From: Rhizobiaceae bacterium
Lineage (GTDB): Bacteria; Pseudomonadota; Alphaproteobacteria; Rhizobiales; Rhizobiaceae
Assembly: GCA_023953905.1 (NCBI GenBank)
Contig: JAMLJA010000003.1
Span: 248,001-312,000 of the forward strand
Length of the DNA stretch: 64,000 bases
Reading direction: 5' to 3'
Shown: one piece after another, positions 37,192 through 44,542 of the stretch
How the letters are laid out: each line of letters opens with the position of its first letter
How positions within the stretch are numbered: position 1 is the stretch's first letter
Notes under the pieces: model-generated
Told to the model about the DNA's origin: nothing
Database searches by the model: none
What the model saw: only the letters and a program-made list of their open reading frames with translations
Made by a program: the position numbers and the translations under genes

Positions 37192-37213
37192 AGTCCGTCT
37201 ATATAATTAAACA
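37181..37213. promoter_or_regulatory. 8-bp inverted repeat around the thioesterase start
   Basis: TGTTTAAT (37181-37188) and ATTAAACA (37206-37213) form a perfect inverted repeat with a 17-bp spacer that contains the thioesterase ATG (37191-37189). On the minus strand a possible promoter (TTGCCT, 17 bp, TATATA) overlaps it, which would give a nearly leaderless mRNA. A repressor here would block transcription or initiation. Confidence 0.45.
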
Positions 37214-37459
37214 CACATCACAAGGCAAGTGTGCCGGCGCGAGTGTCTGCTCACGATCGAGTAAAGGCCTGTTGCGACGCGAAAGTATCCGTCAAACACC
37301 TTCATGACCGGCGCAACGATTGAATGGCTGCGCCATACGCCGCGAACCGCGGCGCCTTTACGATCCCCGTTGCGGCACACATCAGCTCATTTCTTGAAAG
37401 CCAGGAAGGAAATGAGATCATGGCGTCGACGATGCTGCATCTTGCCGCCATCATCGTGA

Positions 37460-39160
37460 TCAGAAGCTCGTGGCCGGCTCGAACGACCCGAAATGGCGGC
37501 GCCAGCGTTCGGCAATCTCGCCAACGGTTGCGTATGCTCGCACGGCTTCCATCACAGGCCCCATCATATTCTCGCCCGATACGCACGCGCGATCGATCGT
37601 ATCCAGAGCATGCTGAACGTGCGCATTGTCCCGCTCACGCCGGATCTTCGCCGTGCGGCTGTGTTGACGCTCGGTTGTCGTCGGATCCAGGCGAAACGCC
37701 GTATTCGGGACGTTCGGAACCTGAGGGTGGATGTTTACCGTGACCCAGGGCCTGTCACCGCGATCAAGCCGCTGCTGGCGTTTCTGGGCGCCTCTGTTCA
37801 TGACGTCACGACCAAATCCGCTATCGATCACACGAAGCGCGCCGCCGATCGCATCGATCCGCTCGATGTGCTGCCACATGTCGTCGGCAGTCTTCTTGGT
37901 AAGAGTTTCGACGAAGTAGGAGCCTCCGAGTGGATCAATGGTGTCTGTGAAGCCGTGCTCGTGTGCAATGATTTGTTGGGTCCGCGTAGCCACTTTCACC
38001 GTCTCTTCGGTGGGCGTGCCGACAGCCTCGTCATGGGAGGCGATGTAGACATAGCTCGCACCGCCAAGAACGTAGGCAAGCGTACCGAAGCCGATGCGCA
38101 CGATATTGTTAAGCGGTTCCTGAAGCGTTTCCTGCCCGTGGCCATAAACGGTCGTTTTCAGGGCCAAAGAGCGGAGATCGGTCGCGCCGTACCGTTCGCT
38201 GAGCAAGCGAGCCCAGACCTTCCGCAGTGCCCGCAGGTTTGCGACCGAGACGAAGAAATCGTGACGTTCGTCAGGGAACATGTGGAAAAGGGGCGCAACG
38301 CTGTCGATCGGAATGCCTCGTGCTACCAGAAGGTCGAGGTAGTGAATGGCGTTTCCGAGCGCCAATGCCGCACCCCAGGTCGAGCCGGCACCACCCGCGT
38401 TCAAGTGATTGTAGCACACGGTGATCGGGGACCAGTTGGGGGCGTGCGTCGCGCACCATTCTACAGGGTCAACGGCGATCTTGGCTGCGGGGGCGGCAGG
38501 AATGATCTGCGTGCCACGTGCGAGGTATTCCTTGAGCGGATCGTTCTGAAGATTGACCACATAGTCCGCCGGCGCCAGCCCCTGTTTTTCGCCGACGATT
38601 GCGTACATCGCCAGCACGATGGGGCCGATGGAATTGCCAAGCGTACCGACGCGCTTGACCGAGTTGAACGGTATGCCCTCGAACAAGAGTTCCATGTCGG
38701 CCAAGGTGTCGATCGACACGCCAACCTTGCCGACCTCTCCCGTCGACATCAGATCGTCTGAATCGTAGCCGCACTGCGTAGGCAGGTCCAAGGCGACGAG
38801 GATCTGCTCGGCGCCCAGTTCGATCAACTTTTTAAAGCGCCTATTGCAGTCGGTCGCTTCGCCATAACCCGAATAGGCAGAGATCACGAACGGCTCGGTC
38901 CTGAACATCGTCGCGGAATCGCCCCGCGTGAAGGGGTACTCACCTGGAAAGCCGACATCCTTCGAGAAATCGAAACCAGCCTTGACAAGGGTTGCCGGCG
39001 AGTAAAGCGGCTCTATGCGCTCGCCGATATCCACTTCGAATGCACGACGTTCAGGGGTTCTCTCGAGGGCCGGTTCATAGACTTGTTCTATCCATCGCGC
39101 GTGCTCCGCCTCGATTTCGTTGACCTGGGCGGGCGACATCGCCGGGCTCTCATGTTTCAT
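37460..39160 (-). CDS. Adenosylcobalamin-dependent acyl-CoA mutase, catalytic subunit
   Basis: The 566-residue TIM-barrel subunit lacks the C-terminal B12 domain, which is encoded separately at 42.9-43.3 kb. It belongs to the methylmalonyl-CoA mutase superfamily: GYDSDDLMSTGEVGKVGVSI, NDPLKEYLARGT, NNIVRIGFGTLAYVLGGASY and TIDPLGGSYFVE. An ungapped comparison from memory with methylmalonyl-CoA mutase aligns Y96 with TyrA89, R215 with ArgA207 and H252 with HisA244, while TyrA243 becomes N251. The Tyr/Arg pair, which binds the free carboxylate, is kept, unlike isobutyryl-CoA (Phe/Gln) and 2-hydroxyisobutyryl-CoA (Ile/Gln) mutases. Elsewhere the sequence is quite divergent (DLPTQCGYDSD instead of the usual DLATHRGYDSD), so the substrate may be a substituted malonyl- or succinyl-type CoA ester. 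Its ATG overlaps the stop of the MeaB-like gene (ATGA). Confidence 0.9.
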   Translation of the reverse strand: MKHESPAMSPAQVNEIEAEHARWIEQVYEPALERTPERRAFEVDIGERIEPLYSPATLVKAGFDFSKDVGFPGEYPFTRGDSATMFRTEPFVISAYSGYGEATDCNRRFKKLIELGAEQILVALDLPTQCGYDSDDLMSTGEVGKVGVSIDTLADMELLFEGIPFNSVKRVGTLGNSIGPIVLAMYAIVGEKQGLAPADYVVNLQNDPLKEYLARGTQIIPAAPAAKIAVDPVEWCATHAPNWSPITVCYNHLNAGGAGSTWGAALALGNAIHYLDLLVARGIPIDSVAPLFHMFPDERHDFFVSVANLRALRKVWARLLSERYGATDLRSLALKTTVYGHGQETLQEPLNNIVRIGFGTLAYVLGGASYVYIASHDEAVGTPTEETVKVATRTQQIIAHEHGFTDTIDPLGGSYFVETLTKKTADDMWQHIERIDAIGGALRVIDSGFGRDVMNRGAQKRQQRLDRGDRPWVTVNIHPQVPNVPNTAFRLDPTTTERQHSRTAKIRRERDNAHVQHALDTIDRACVSGENMMGPVMEAVRAYATVGEIAERWRRHFGSFEPATSF

Positions 39161-40194
39161 GATGTCTCTCCCTTGCCTAGAATGTTGTCGACTGCGGAAT
39201 GAGGATCGATCATGCCTGCGGCCACTCGTGAGGCCCATCCGGCCATGCCATCGCCGGACAAAGGGCCCTCTGGCTGCAGTAGAGTTTCCATGAAGCGGTC
39301 AATGAGAAGGGCACGCAGCTGATGTTCGTGGCGTACCTTGCGGCGGCTCAATCCGATGCCGCTTTCGTCGAGCCACGTCTTGAAGGCATCCACCCGATGG
39401 CACAGCGCTGGTATGCCTTCATTGGCCGATGCAGACACATTCAAGACTGGGGGATGCCACGCACCTCCGGCAGCCTCGCCATTCCCGAAGCGCCTTGCCA
39501 GCAAAGCCCGAATCGGGCTCGCAACGCCGGCGATCATCGAGGCATCAACCTTTCCAAGGTTGATGCCCGGAGATCCGGGAAACACCATGGCCAACATCGT
39601 TTGCAGGTCCCTGGCGACACCGCTCGCGCCGCTAAGGTCGGATTTGGTCACAACGTAGATATCTCCTACCTCGAGCAGGCCGGCTTTCGCAGCCTGTACC
39701 GAATCCCCAAGCCCTGGGACTGAAACAACGAGGGTGCAGTCCGCAACAAAGGCGACTTCCACCTCATTCTGGCCAACCCCCACGGTTTCCAGCAGAATTC
39801 GGGTGATGCCGTAGTTCTTAAGGATCGTGCAAAGGTCGATCGCAGCCGCGTTCAGTCCTCCGGCGTGCCCGCGTGCGGACATTGATCGAATGAAAATTCG
39901 ATCATCGTCCTCGGCACGCCGCATTCTCACGCGATCCCCCAGGACCGCGCCGCCTGAGAAGGGGCTGGCAGGATCGATGGCAATGATTCCGACACGATGA
40001 CCCTGTTTCGACCATTCCGAAGCGATAAGGTCGATTAGGCTTGATTTTCCCGCCCCTGGCGGCCCGGTAATGCCTATGATCACAGCGTCGTTCGCACCAG
40101 CGTAGCCGTGAGACAGAAGCTGGCGCCAACCGGGGAGACGATTTTCAATCGTGCTCAGGGCCTTGGCCAGAGGACGACGCCAAACTGAATTCAT
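39157..40194 (-). CDS. MeaB/ArgK-type GTPase, mutase chaperone
   Basis: The 345-residue G3E GTPase guards B12-dependent mutases, gating adenosylcobalamin loading and removing damaged cofactor. Motifs: P-loop GITGPPGAGKSSLIDLIAS, the MeaB signature DPASPFSGGAVLGDRVRM, switch region RILLETVGVGQNEVEVAF and guanine-specificity VTKSD. The start ATG at 40194 is 4 nt after the thiolase stop; longer frames inside the thiolase gene are not supported. The gene sits between thiolase and the mutase catalytic subunit, so chaperone and client are made together. Confidence 0.95.
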   Translation of the reverse strand: MNSVWRRPLAKALSTIENRLPGWRQLLSHGYAGANDAVIIGITGPPGAGKSSLIDLIASEWSKQGHRVGIIAIDPASPFSGGAVLGDRVRMRRAEDDDRIFIRSMSARGHAGGLNAAAIDLCTILKNYGITRILLETVGVGQNEVEVAFVADCTLVVSVPGLGDSVQAAKAGLLEVGDIYVVTKSDLSGASGVARDLQTMLAMVFPGSPGINLGKVDASMIAGVASPIRALLARRFGNGEAAGGAWHPPVLNVSASANEGIPALCHRVDAFKTWLDESGIGLSRRKVRHEHQLRALLIDRFMETLLQPEGPLSGDGMAGWASRVAAGMIDPHSAVDNILGKGETS

Positions 40195-40198
40195 GGCG

Positions 40199-41386
40199 TT
40201 ACGCAACTTCAAGGAGAATGGCATCTCCCTGCCCATAGCCTCCGCAGATAGCAGCAACACCTTTACCGCCACCGCGGCGCGTCAACCCATTTATCAGCGT
40301 CATGACCAGGCGCGCGCCGCTGGCACCAAGGGGATGGCCGATTGCAACGGCGCCACCTGCCATATTCGTCTTCTGCCGCAGGACCCGCGCCTCGGTTACA
40401 TCGTGATCGGCGAGAACGAGGGTGCTGACGAGCGGAGTGGCGGCGAATGCCTCGTTGATTTCGATGCGATCGATCGATGCCAGCGAGTCGCCTGTCTTCA
40501 CCAGCAGTTTCCTGATGCCGAGCGCCGGCGTATAGGAACCGCTCGTCGCTGATGCCGCCACCTGGACATAGCTGCGCAGGCTCGCAAGTGGCTTCAAGAA
40601 GTGGCTTTCTACATACCGCCGAGTGGTCAGGACGCAGAAGGCTGCTCCGTCGCTCAAGCCCGGCGCGTTGCCTGGCGTAACGGTCGGGCTTGAATAGACA
40701 GGTTTCAACCTTGCTAGCTTCTCCATCTGGATGTCCGAGCGAGGGGACTCGTCTGTTGCGACGTCGTCTTCTCCGACCGACACGGCAAAGCGCTCGGTGT
40801 CGAAATAACCATCTCCTTCGGCGGCAAAATAGCGGGCGTGGCTCTGCATTGCCCATTCGTCCTGCTGCGAGCGGTCCACCCCTGCACGCACAGCTTCCTC
40901 TCCCGTGTAGCGCGCAATCGCCTTGTCCAGGAAGTCCGCCCGGAGCAACAGCGGGTCGGAAACGTCGACATTGCCGGGGCGAATGCCGCGCTGACGAGGC
41001 CATAGGAATGGTGTGTTGCTGAGGCTTTCAAAGCCACCACACAACACGACGTCAGCTTCACCTGACTGCAACTCGCGCATGCCCATGCCGATTGCGGTCA
41101 TCCCGGAGCAGCAGGCTCGGTCCACACCCATCGACGGGACCGTCTCGCGCAGGCCCGAGGCGAGCAACAATGCCTGGCGCGTCGCGGTCAGCACATTCGC
41201 GCCAATCATGCCGATTCCGGCATAGACGGACTGTATCTCGCTCATATCGATTTCGCTGCGACGGGCCGCTTCGGCCATGGCAAATGCGCCAAGCTGGATC
41301 GCGCTCAGCGGCTTCAAAGCGCCCCCGAAACGCCCGAACGGGGTGCGGGCCATCGACAGAACCATTACATCGCGATCGGAGCTCAT
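40199..41386 (-). CDS. Thiolase (acetyl-CoA acyltransferase)
   Basis: The 395-residue type-II thiolase cleaves a 3-oxoacyl-CoA with CoA, or condenses in reverse. Catalytic Cys is in DRACCSGMTAIGMGM, the NEAFA motif and GGAVAIGHPLGASGAR supply the His, and the second Cys lies in AAICGGYGQGDA. The length is usual. Its start overlaps the stop of the CoA ligase gene by 4 bp. It gives the operon a final cleavage step, consistent with degradation of the rearranged CoA ester. The chain-length preference is unknown. Confidence 0.95.
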   Translation of the reverse strand: MSSDRDVMVLSMARTPFGRFGGALKPLSAIQLGAFAMAEAARRSEIDMSEIQSVYAGIGMIGANVLTATRQALLLASGLRETVPSMGVDRACCSGMTAIGMGMRELQSGEADVVLCGGFESLSNTPFLWPRQRGIRPGNVDVSDPLLLRADFLDKAIARYTGEEAVRAGVDRSQQDEWAMQSHARYFAAEGDGYFDTERFAVSVGEDDVATDESPRSDIQMEKLARLKPVYSSPTVTPGNAPGLSDGAAFCVLTTRRYVESHFLKPLASLRSYVQVAASATSGSYTPALGIRKLLVKTGDSLASIDRIEINEAFAATPLVSTLVLADHDVTEARVLRQKTNMAGGAVAIGHPLGASGARLVMTLINGLTRRGGGKGVAAICGGYGQGDAILLEVA

Positions 41387-42921
41387 GCCGCCGTTCCCAT
41401 TTCAGAGGACAGACTCTCTCTCAGCGCGCCCTTGTCCACTTTTGCATTGCCGGTGCGCGGCAGCCGCTCGATGAAGTGCCAGCGCTTTGGGGTTCGGATG
41501 CCGATCAGCGGCTTGCAGAAGGCTTCACAGTCTTCCTGTGTGAGCGTTCTCTCGGGTTCTGCGGCAACAAAGGCGACCGCGATTTCGCCCAGGTTCTCGT
41601 CAGGAACTCCGATAACCGCAGCCTCCTGAACCCCGGGACAGCTTGACAGACACGCTTCTATCTCGGCCGGATAGATGTTGAACCCGCCAGAGATCAACAT
41701 CTCCTTCGAGCGTCCGACAATATAGATGAATCCATCCTCGTCCTTGCGGGCGAGGTCGCCCGACCATAGCCAACCATCTCGAAGAACTTTTTCGGTCTCT
41801 TCTGGTCGGCCCCAATAACCTTGCATCAAGTGCTCGGCCTGGATTGTAACTTCTCCGATTTCGTTGGCCGCTACCGGTTTACCCTCCGTGTCACGCAGAA
41901 CGATGTCGACGAAGCTGTATGGGCGCCCAATGCAACCGAAGCGGATCGAGCCTTTATTGTCGCCCGATTGGAACAGATGATCTTCCGCCCGCAGGAACGT
42001 GCAGGTCATCATCGCTTCGGTAAGTCCGTAGTTGTGCGTGAGGACCGATCCCCAGCGCTTCAGAGCCTTTTCGAGTGTGTTTCTTTGAATGGCTTCGGCT
42101 CCGTATCCGATCCAACGTATGGACGACAAATCGAATTCGTCTATGTCCGGTGCATTCAAGATGCGTGTAAGTACCGTGGGAACACAGGAGAACGCCGTGA
42201 CTCGGTGTCTCTCGATGGTGGGAAGCAACTGTTCCAGCACGCCGCCGGGAACGATGACATTGGTCGCGCCACGCAGCAGAAACGGGGTGAAATACGCGCC
42301 GCTTGCGTGGGTCAGAGGCCCGACATGGGCTAACCGATCGTCAATACGTATATCACGGTCCATCAGCATGTTCTTGCTGACGCTTTGCCAGTTTCGATGC
42401 GAGAGCATCACGCCTTTCGGAACGCCTGATGACCCGGACGTATAGTTGATGGAGCAGAGGGCATCGAAATTCTCGAGTTCCGGAGCGGCTGGACCTTCGA
42501 AAGAGGTGAGTTCACCCCAGCTCGGTCCGCCCACGGCATTGTCCCCTGCCACGGAACACAGCCAGAAGCCTTTCCGGCGGACTCCGGAAAGCCGGTCCTC
42601 GGTCTGTTCATCGTAGAAGATCGCCTTGGGTAGGCAATCGTTGACGATGCGCTCGACCTCGAAGGCCGTATACCTGACGTTGAACGGTACGCGAACCATA
42701 CCGGCGCGTTCTATCGCGACCTGCAGGATCAGATACTCCGCCCGGTTGCGCATGTAGAGGCCGACTCGAGATCCCGTCGGCATGACGGCTGCCAACCCGC
42801 CGGCTATATGTTCCACAAGGCCTTCGAGCTCTGCGAAGGTCCATTGCCTGCTATCTTCGATAAGCGCGACACGATCGCGGAACGCCGCGAAAGCATTCCG
42901 AAACTGGGCGTAAACTGTCAC
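41383..42921 (-). CDS. Acyl-CoA ligase (AMP-dependent)
   Basis: The 512-residue adenylate-forming ligase activates a carboxylic acid to its CoA ester. Motifs: YTSGSSGVPKGVMLSHRN (A3), NYGLTEAMMTCTF (A5), GWLWSGDLARKDEDGFIYIV (A7), RSKEMLISGGFNIYPAEIE (A8) and catalytic Lys in PRTGNAKVDKGALRE (A10). It overlaps the B12-binding subunit by 4 bp upstream and the thiolase by 4 bp downstream. It is the probable entry enzyme of the mutase pathway, as in the 2-hydroxyisobutyrate pathway where a ligase feeds the mutase. Substrate not determinable. Confidence 0.94.
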   Translation of the reverse strand: MTVYAQFRNAFAAFRDRVALIEDSRQWTFAELEGLVEHIAGGLAAVMPTGSRVGLYMRNRAEYLILQVAIERAGMVRVPFNVRYTAFEVERIVNDCLPKAIFYDEQTEDRLSGVRRKGFWLCSVAGDNAVGGPSWGELTSFEGPAAPELENFDALCSINYTSGSSGVPKGVMLSHRNWQSVSKNMLMDRDIRIDDRLAHVGPLTHASGAYFTPFLLRGATNVIVPGGVLEQLLPTIERHRVTAFSCVPTVLTRILNAPDIDEFDLSSIRWIGYGAEAIQRNTLEKALKRWGSVLTHNYGLTEAMMTCTFLRAEDHLFQSGDNKGSIRFGCIGRPYSFVDIVLRDTEGKPVAANEIGEVTIQAEHLMQGYWGRPEETEKVLRDGWLWSGDLARKDEDGFIYIVGRSKEMLISGGFNIYPAEIEACLSSCPGVQEAAVIGVPDENLGEIAVAFVAAEPERTLTQEDCEAFCKPLIGIRTPKRWHFIERLPRTGNAKVDKGALRESLSSEMGTAA

Positions 42922-43340
42922 TTCAAGGCATCCGACTTCTGGTTTCTGGTGTCGACGGCGAACTGTACGTATTTCGCGATGTCAGCGACCGTCGTTCCAG
43001 AGAGGAACACTTGGGAAACGCCCGACGCCTGAAGCTCCGGGATATCTTCTTGAGGTATAACGCCGCCGCATACGAGGATGATATCTTGGGCGCCGGCCTC
43101 GTTCATCAGGTTCTTGACCCGTGGGATGAGAGCCATGTGGGCGCCGGACAGTATGCTTATACCAACGACATCGACGTCTTCATCGATTGCCACACGGACG
43201 ATTTGCTCCGGCGTGCGACGGATGCCGGTGTAGATGACCTCCATCCCAGCTTCCAGGAGGCCACGCGCGATCACGCGCGCACCGACGTCGTGACCATCAA
43301 GGCCCACCTTGGCCATGAGGAACCTGATCTTTTGCATCAT
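42918..43340 (-). CDS. B12-binding small subunit of the acyl-CoA mutase
   Basis: The 140-residue cobalamin-binding Rossmann domain has the D-x-H-x-x-G motif in KVGLDGHDVGARVIARG; H17 is the lower cobalt ligand. GISILSGAHMALIPRV and LVCGGVIPQEDIPEL complete the signature seen in C-terminal domains of methylmalonyl-CoA mutase. The start is set at ATG 43340 (MMQKIRFLMAK); a TTG ten codons earlier is possible. It is the first gene of the five-gene operon, whereas the catalytic subunit is the last; this split, end-to-end arrangement is unusual. Confidence 0.93.
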   Translation of the reverse strand: MMQKIRFLMAKVGLDGHDVGARVIARGLLEAGMEVIYTGIRRTPEQIVRVAIDEDVDVVGISILSGAHMALIPRVKNLMNEAGAQDIILVCGGVIPQEDIPELQASGVSQVFLSGTTVADIAKYVQFAVDTRNQKSDALK

Positions 43341-43351
43341 GCTCACGACTT

Positions 43352-43434
43352 CGAGAATACAATCTCGCAAGTTTGGTAGGCGCCCGCGATCAATGCCAAT
43401 AAAGTCTTTTTATGCAGCTTATCACGCGAGATTG
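43352..43434. promoter_or_regulatory. Dyad sites in the mutase/lysR divergent promoter region
   Basis: CGAGA-ATACAA-TCTCG (43352-43367) lies 12-27 bp upstream of the mutase operon's first ATG. A perfect 9-bp inverted repeat CAATCTCGC (43360-43368) / GCGAGATTG (43426-43434) spans the gap, with 57 bp between arms. The spacing fits a LysR-type regulator bound at two sites on one DNA face region. The regulator encoded next door is the natural candidate. Confidence 0.5.
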
Positions 43435-43535
43435 ATGCTGCCCGGACCTGCTGGCTCATGCGCCCCTGCGCCGGACAATGTGCCTTGTTCACCACGGCAT
43501 GCGTGGCTATAGGACCCAAGAAAGGCGATAGTGTC

Positions 43536-44435
43536 ATGGACTTGCGTCAGATCCAGTATTTTGTGGCGCTCTATGAGGAAAAGAGCATCACCAAGGCTGC
43601 CAAGCGCCTGCATGTGGTGCAGCCAGCGGTGTCGATGCAGATTCGCCGGATCGAAGTCGAATATGGCGCTCAGCTGTTTGAGCGGACAACTGCTGGGGTG
43701 CATCCAAACGAGGCTGCTGCGGCGATCTACCCAGCCTGTCTCGAGGTTTTGAACAAGGTCGAAAGCATCCGGCGAACGCTGCGGGACGGGTCTGGAAAAA
43801 TTACCGGCTCGCTTTCCGTCGGGGTTCCGCCATCGATCGCACATGGCATTCTCGCCGAAGTCCTGGCTGCGTTCACCGAGAAATTGCCGGAGGTTCATCT
43901 CACTATTTCAGAGGGATACAGCGCACACCTGGTGGATTGGCTGCTGCAAGGTGATCTGAATTTCGCAATCCTGGGCGAGTTCGATGACGATCGACGGCTT
44001 TATTCGCAGGCAATTGCGACCGACGAGTTGGTGGTGGTCACCAGTGAAGAGACACCCCACGATGGCGATTCGATCACTGGCGAACAGGCCGCGACCCTGA
44101 AGCTGGTCTTGCCATCCAGCAAAAACCTGATCCGTATCTTGGTGGACAGTGAGTTTGAGAAGGAGGGAATCAAGGTTTCGCCGGTGATGGAAGTAGATTC
44201 TCTCGCAACGGTGTTCGCTGTCATCCGCAAACCGGGATGGGCCACTATCCTCCCGAGTTCTGGAATCGGTGAGGGTGATCTGAAGTCCGGGTTCAAGCTT
44301 CTGCGCCTAACAAAGCCGATGATCGACCGGACCTTGGTTGCCGCCTTTCCAACCCTGAAACCTTCTTCGGCGGCGGCCCAGGAATTTATTCGCGTCCTTC
44401 GGCAGGTGATCCTGCGCAAGTCGGTCTCCTCCTGA
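43536..44435 (+). CDS. LysR-family transcriptional regulator
   Basis: The 299-residue regulator begins MDLRQIQYFVALYEEKSITK with helix-turn-helix KAAKRLHVVQPAVSMQIRRI. The effector domain starts at about GSLSVGVPPSIAHGILAEVL. It lies between two catabolic blocks: the leftward mutase operon and the rightward hydantoinase operon, 107 bp away. It probably controls one or both in response to a pathway intermediate. The start is ATG 43536; a frame extension of 26 residues upstream is not conserved. Confidence 0.94.
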   Translation: MDLRQIQYFVALYEEKSITKAAKRLHVVQPAVSMQIRRIEVEYGAQLFERTTAGVHPNEAAAAIYPACLEVLNKVESIRRTLRDGSGKITGSLSVGVPPSIAHGILAEVLAAFTEKLPEVHLTISEGYSAHLVDWLLQGDLNFAILGEFDDDRRLYSQAIATDELVVVTSEETPHDGDSITGEQAATLKLVLPSSKNLIRILVDSEFEKEGIKVSPVMEVDSLATVFAVIRKPGWATILPSSGIGEGDLKSGFKLLRLTKPMIDRTLVAAFPTLKPSSAAAQEFIRVLRQVILRKSVSS

Positions 44436-44449
44436 TCCGCATAATGCCG

Positions 44450-44468
44450 TTTGATAATGGGTATCAAA
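44450..44468. promoter_or_regulatory. Dyad TTTGATA-N5-TATCAAA before the hydantoinase operon
   Basis: TTTGATA (44450-44456) and TATCAAA (44462-44468) are perfect 7-bp arms, 74 bp upstream of the hydantoinase B start and just after the lysR stop. No U-tract follows, so it is more likely an operator for the rightward operon than a terminator. Confidence 0.5.
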
Positions 44469-44542
44469 ACAACTTACTCGACCTTCAATGTAGCGTCGGC
44501 TCACATTGAGATCGTGAGAGGCGAAACATCGCCGGGACGTCA

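Noticed and set aside
37460..39160. Loss of the catalytic His244 in the mutase
   Set aside because: A first alignment put Asn opposite His244, but the ungapped alignment with correct spacing from Arg207 (37 residues) puts H252 there; only the neighbouring Tyr243 is changed.
43341..43535. Cobalamin riboswitch before the B12 mutase operon or the adenosyltransferase
   Set aside because: The gap is short and lacks a recognisable B12-box; none is visible before 31379 either.
44450..44468. Dyad after lysR as an intrinsic terminator
   Set aside because: AT-rich 7-bp stem and no U-tract; position before the hydantoinase operon fits an operator better.
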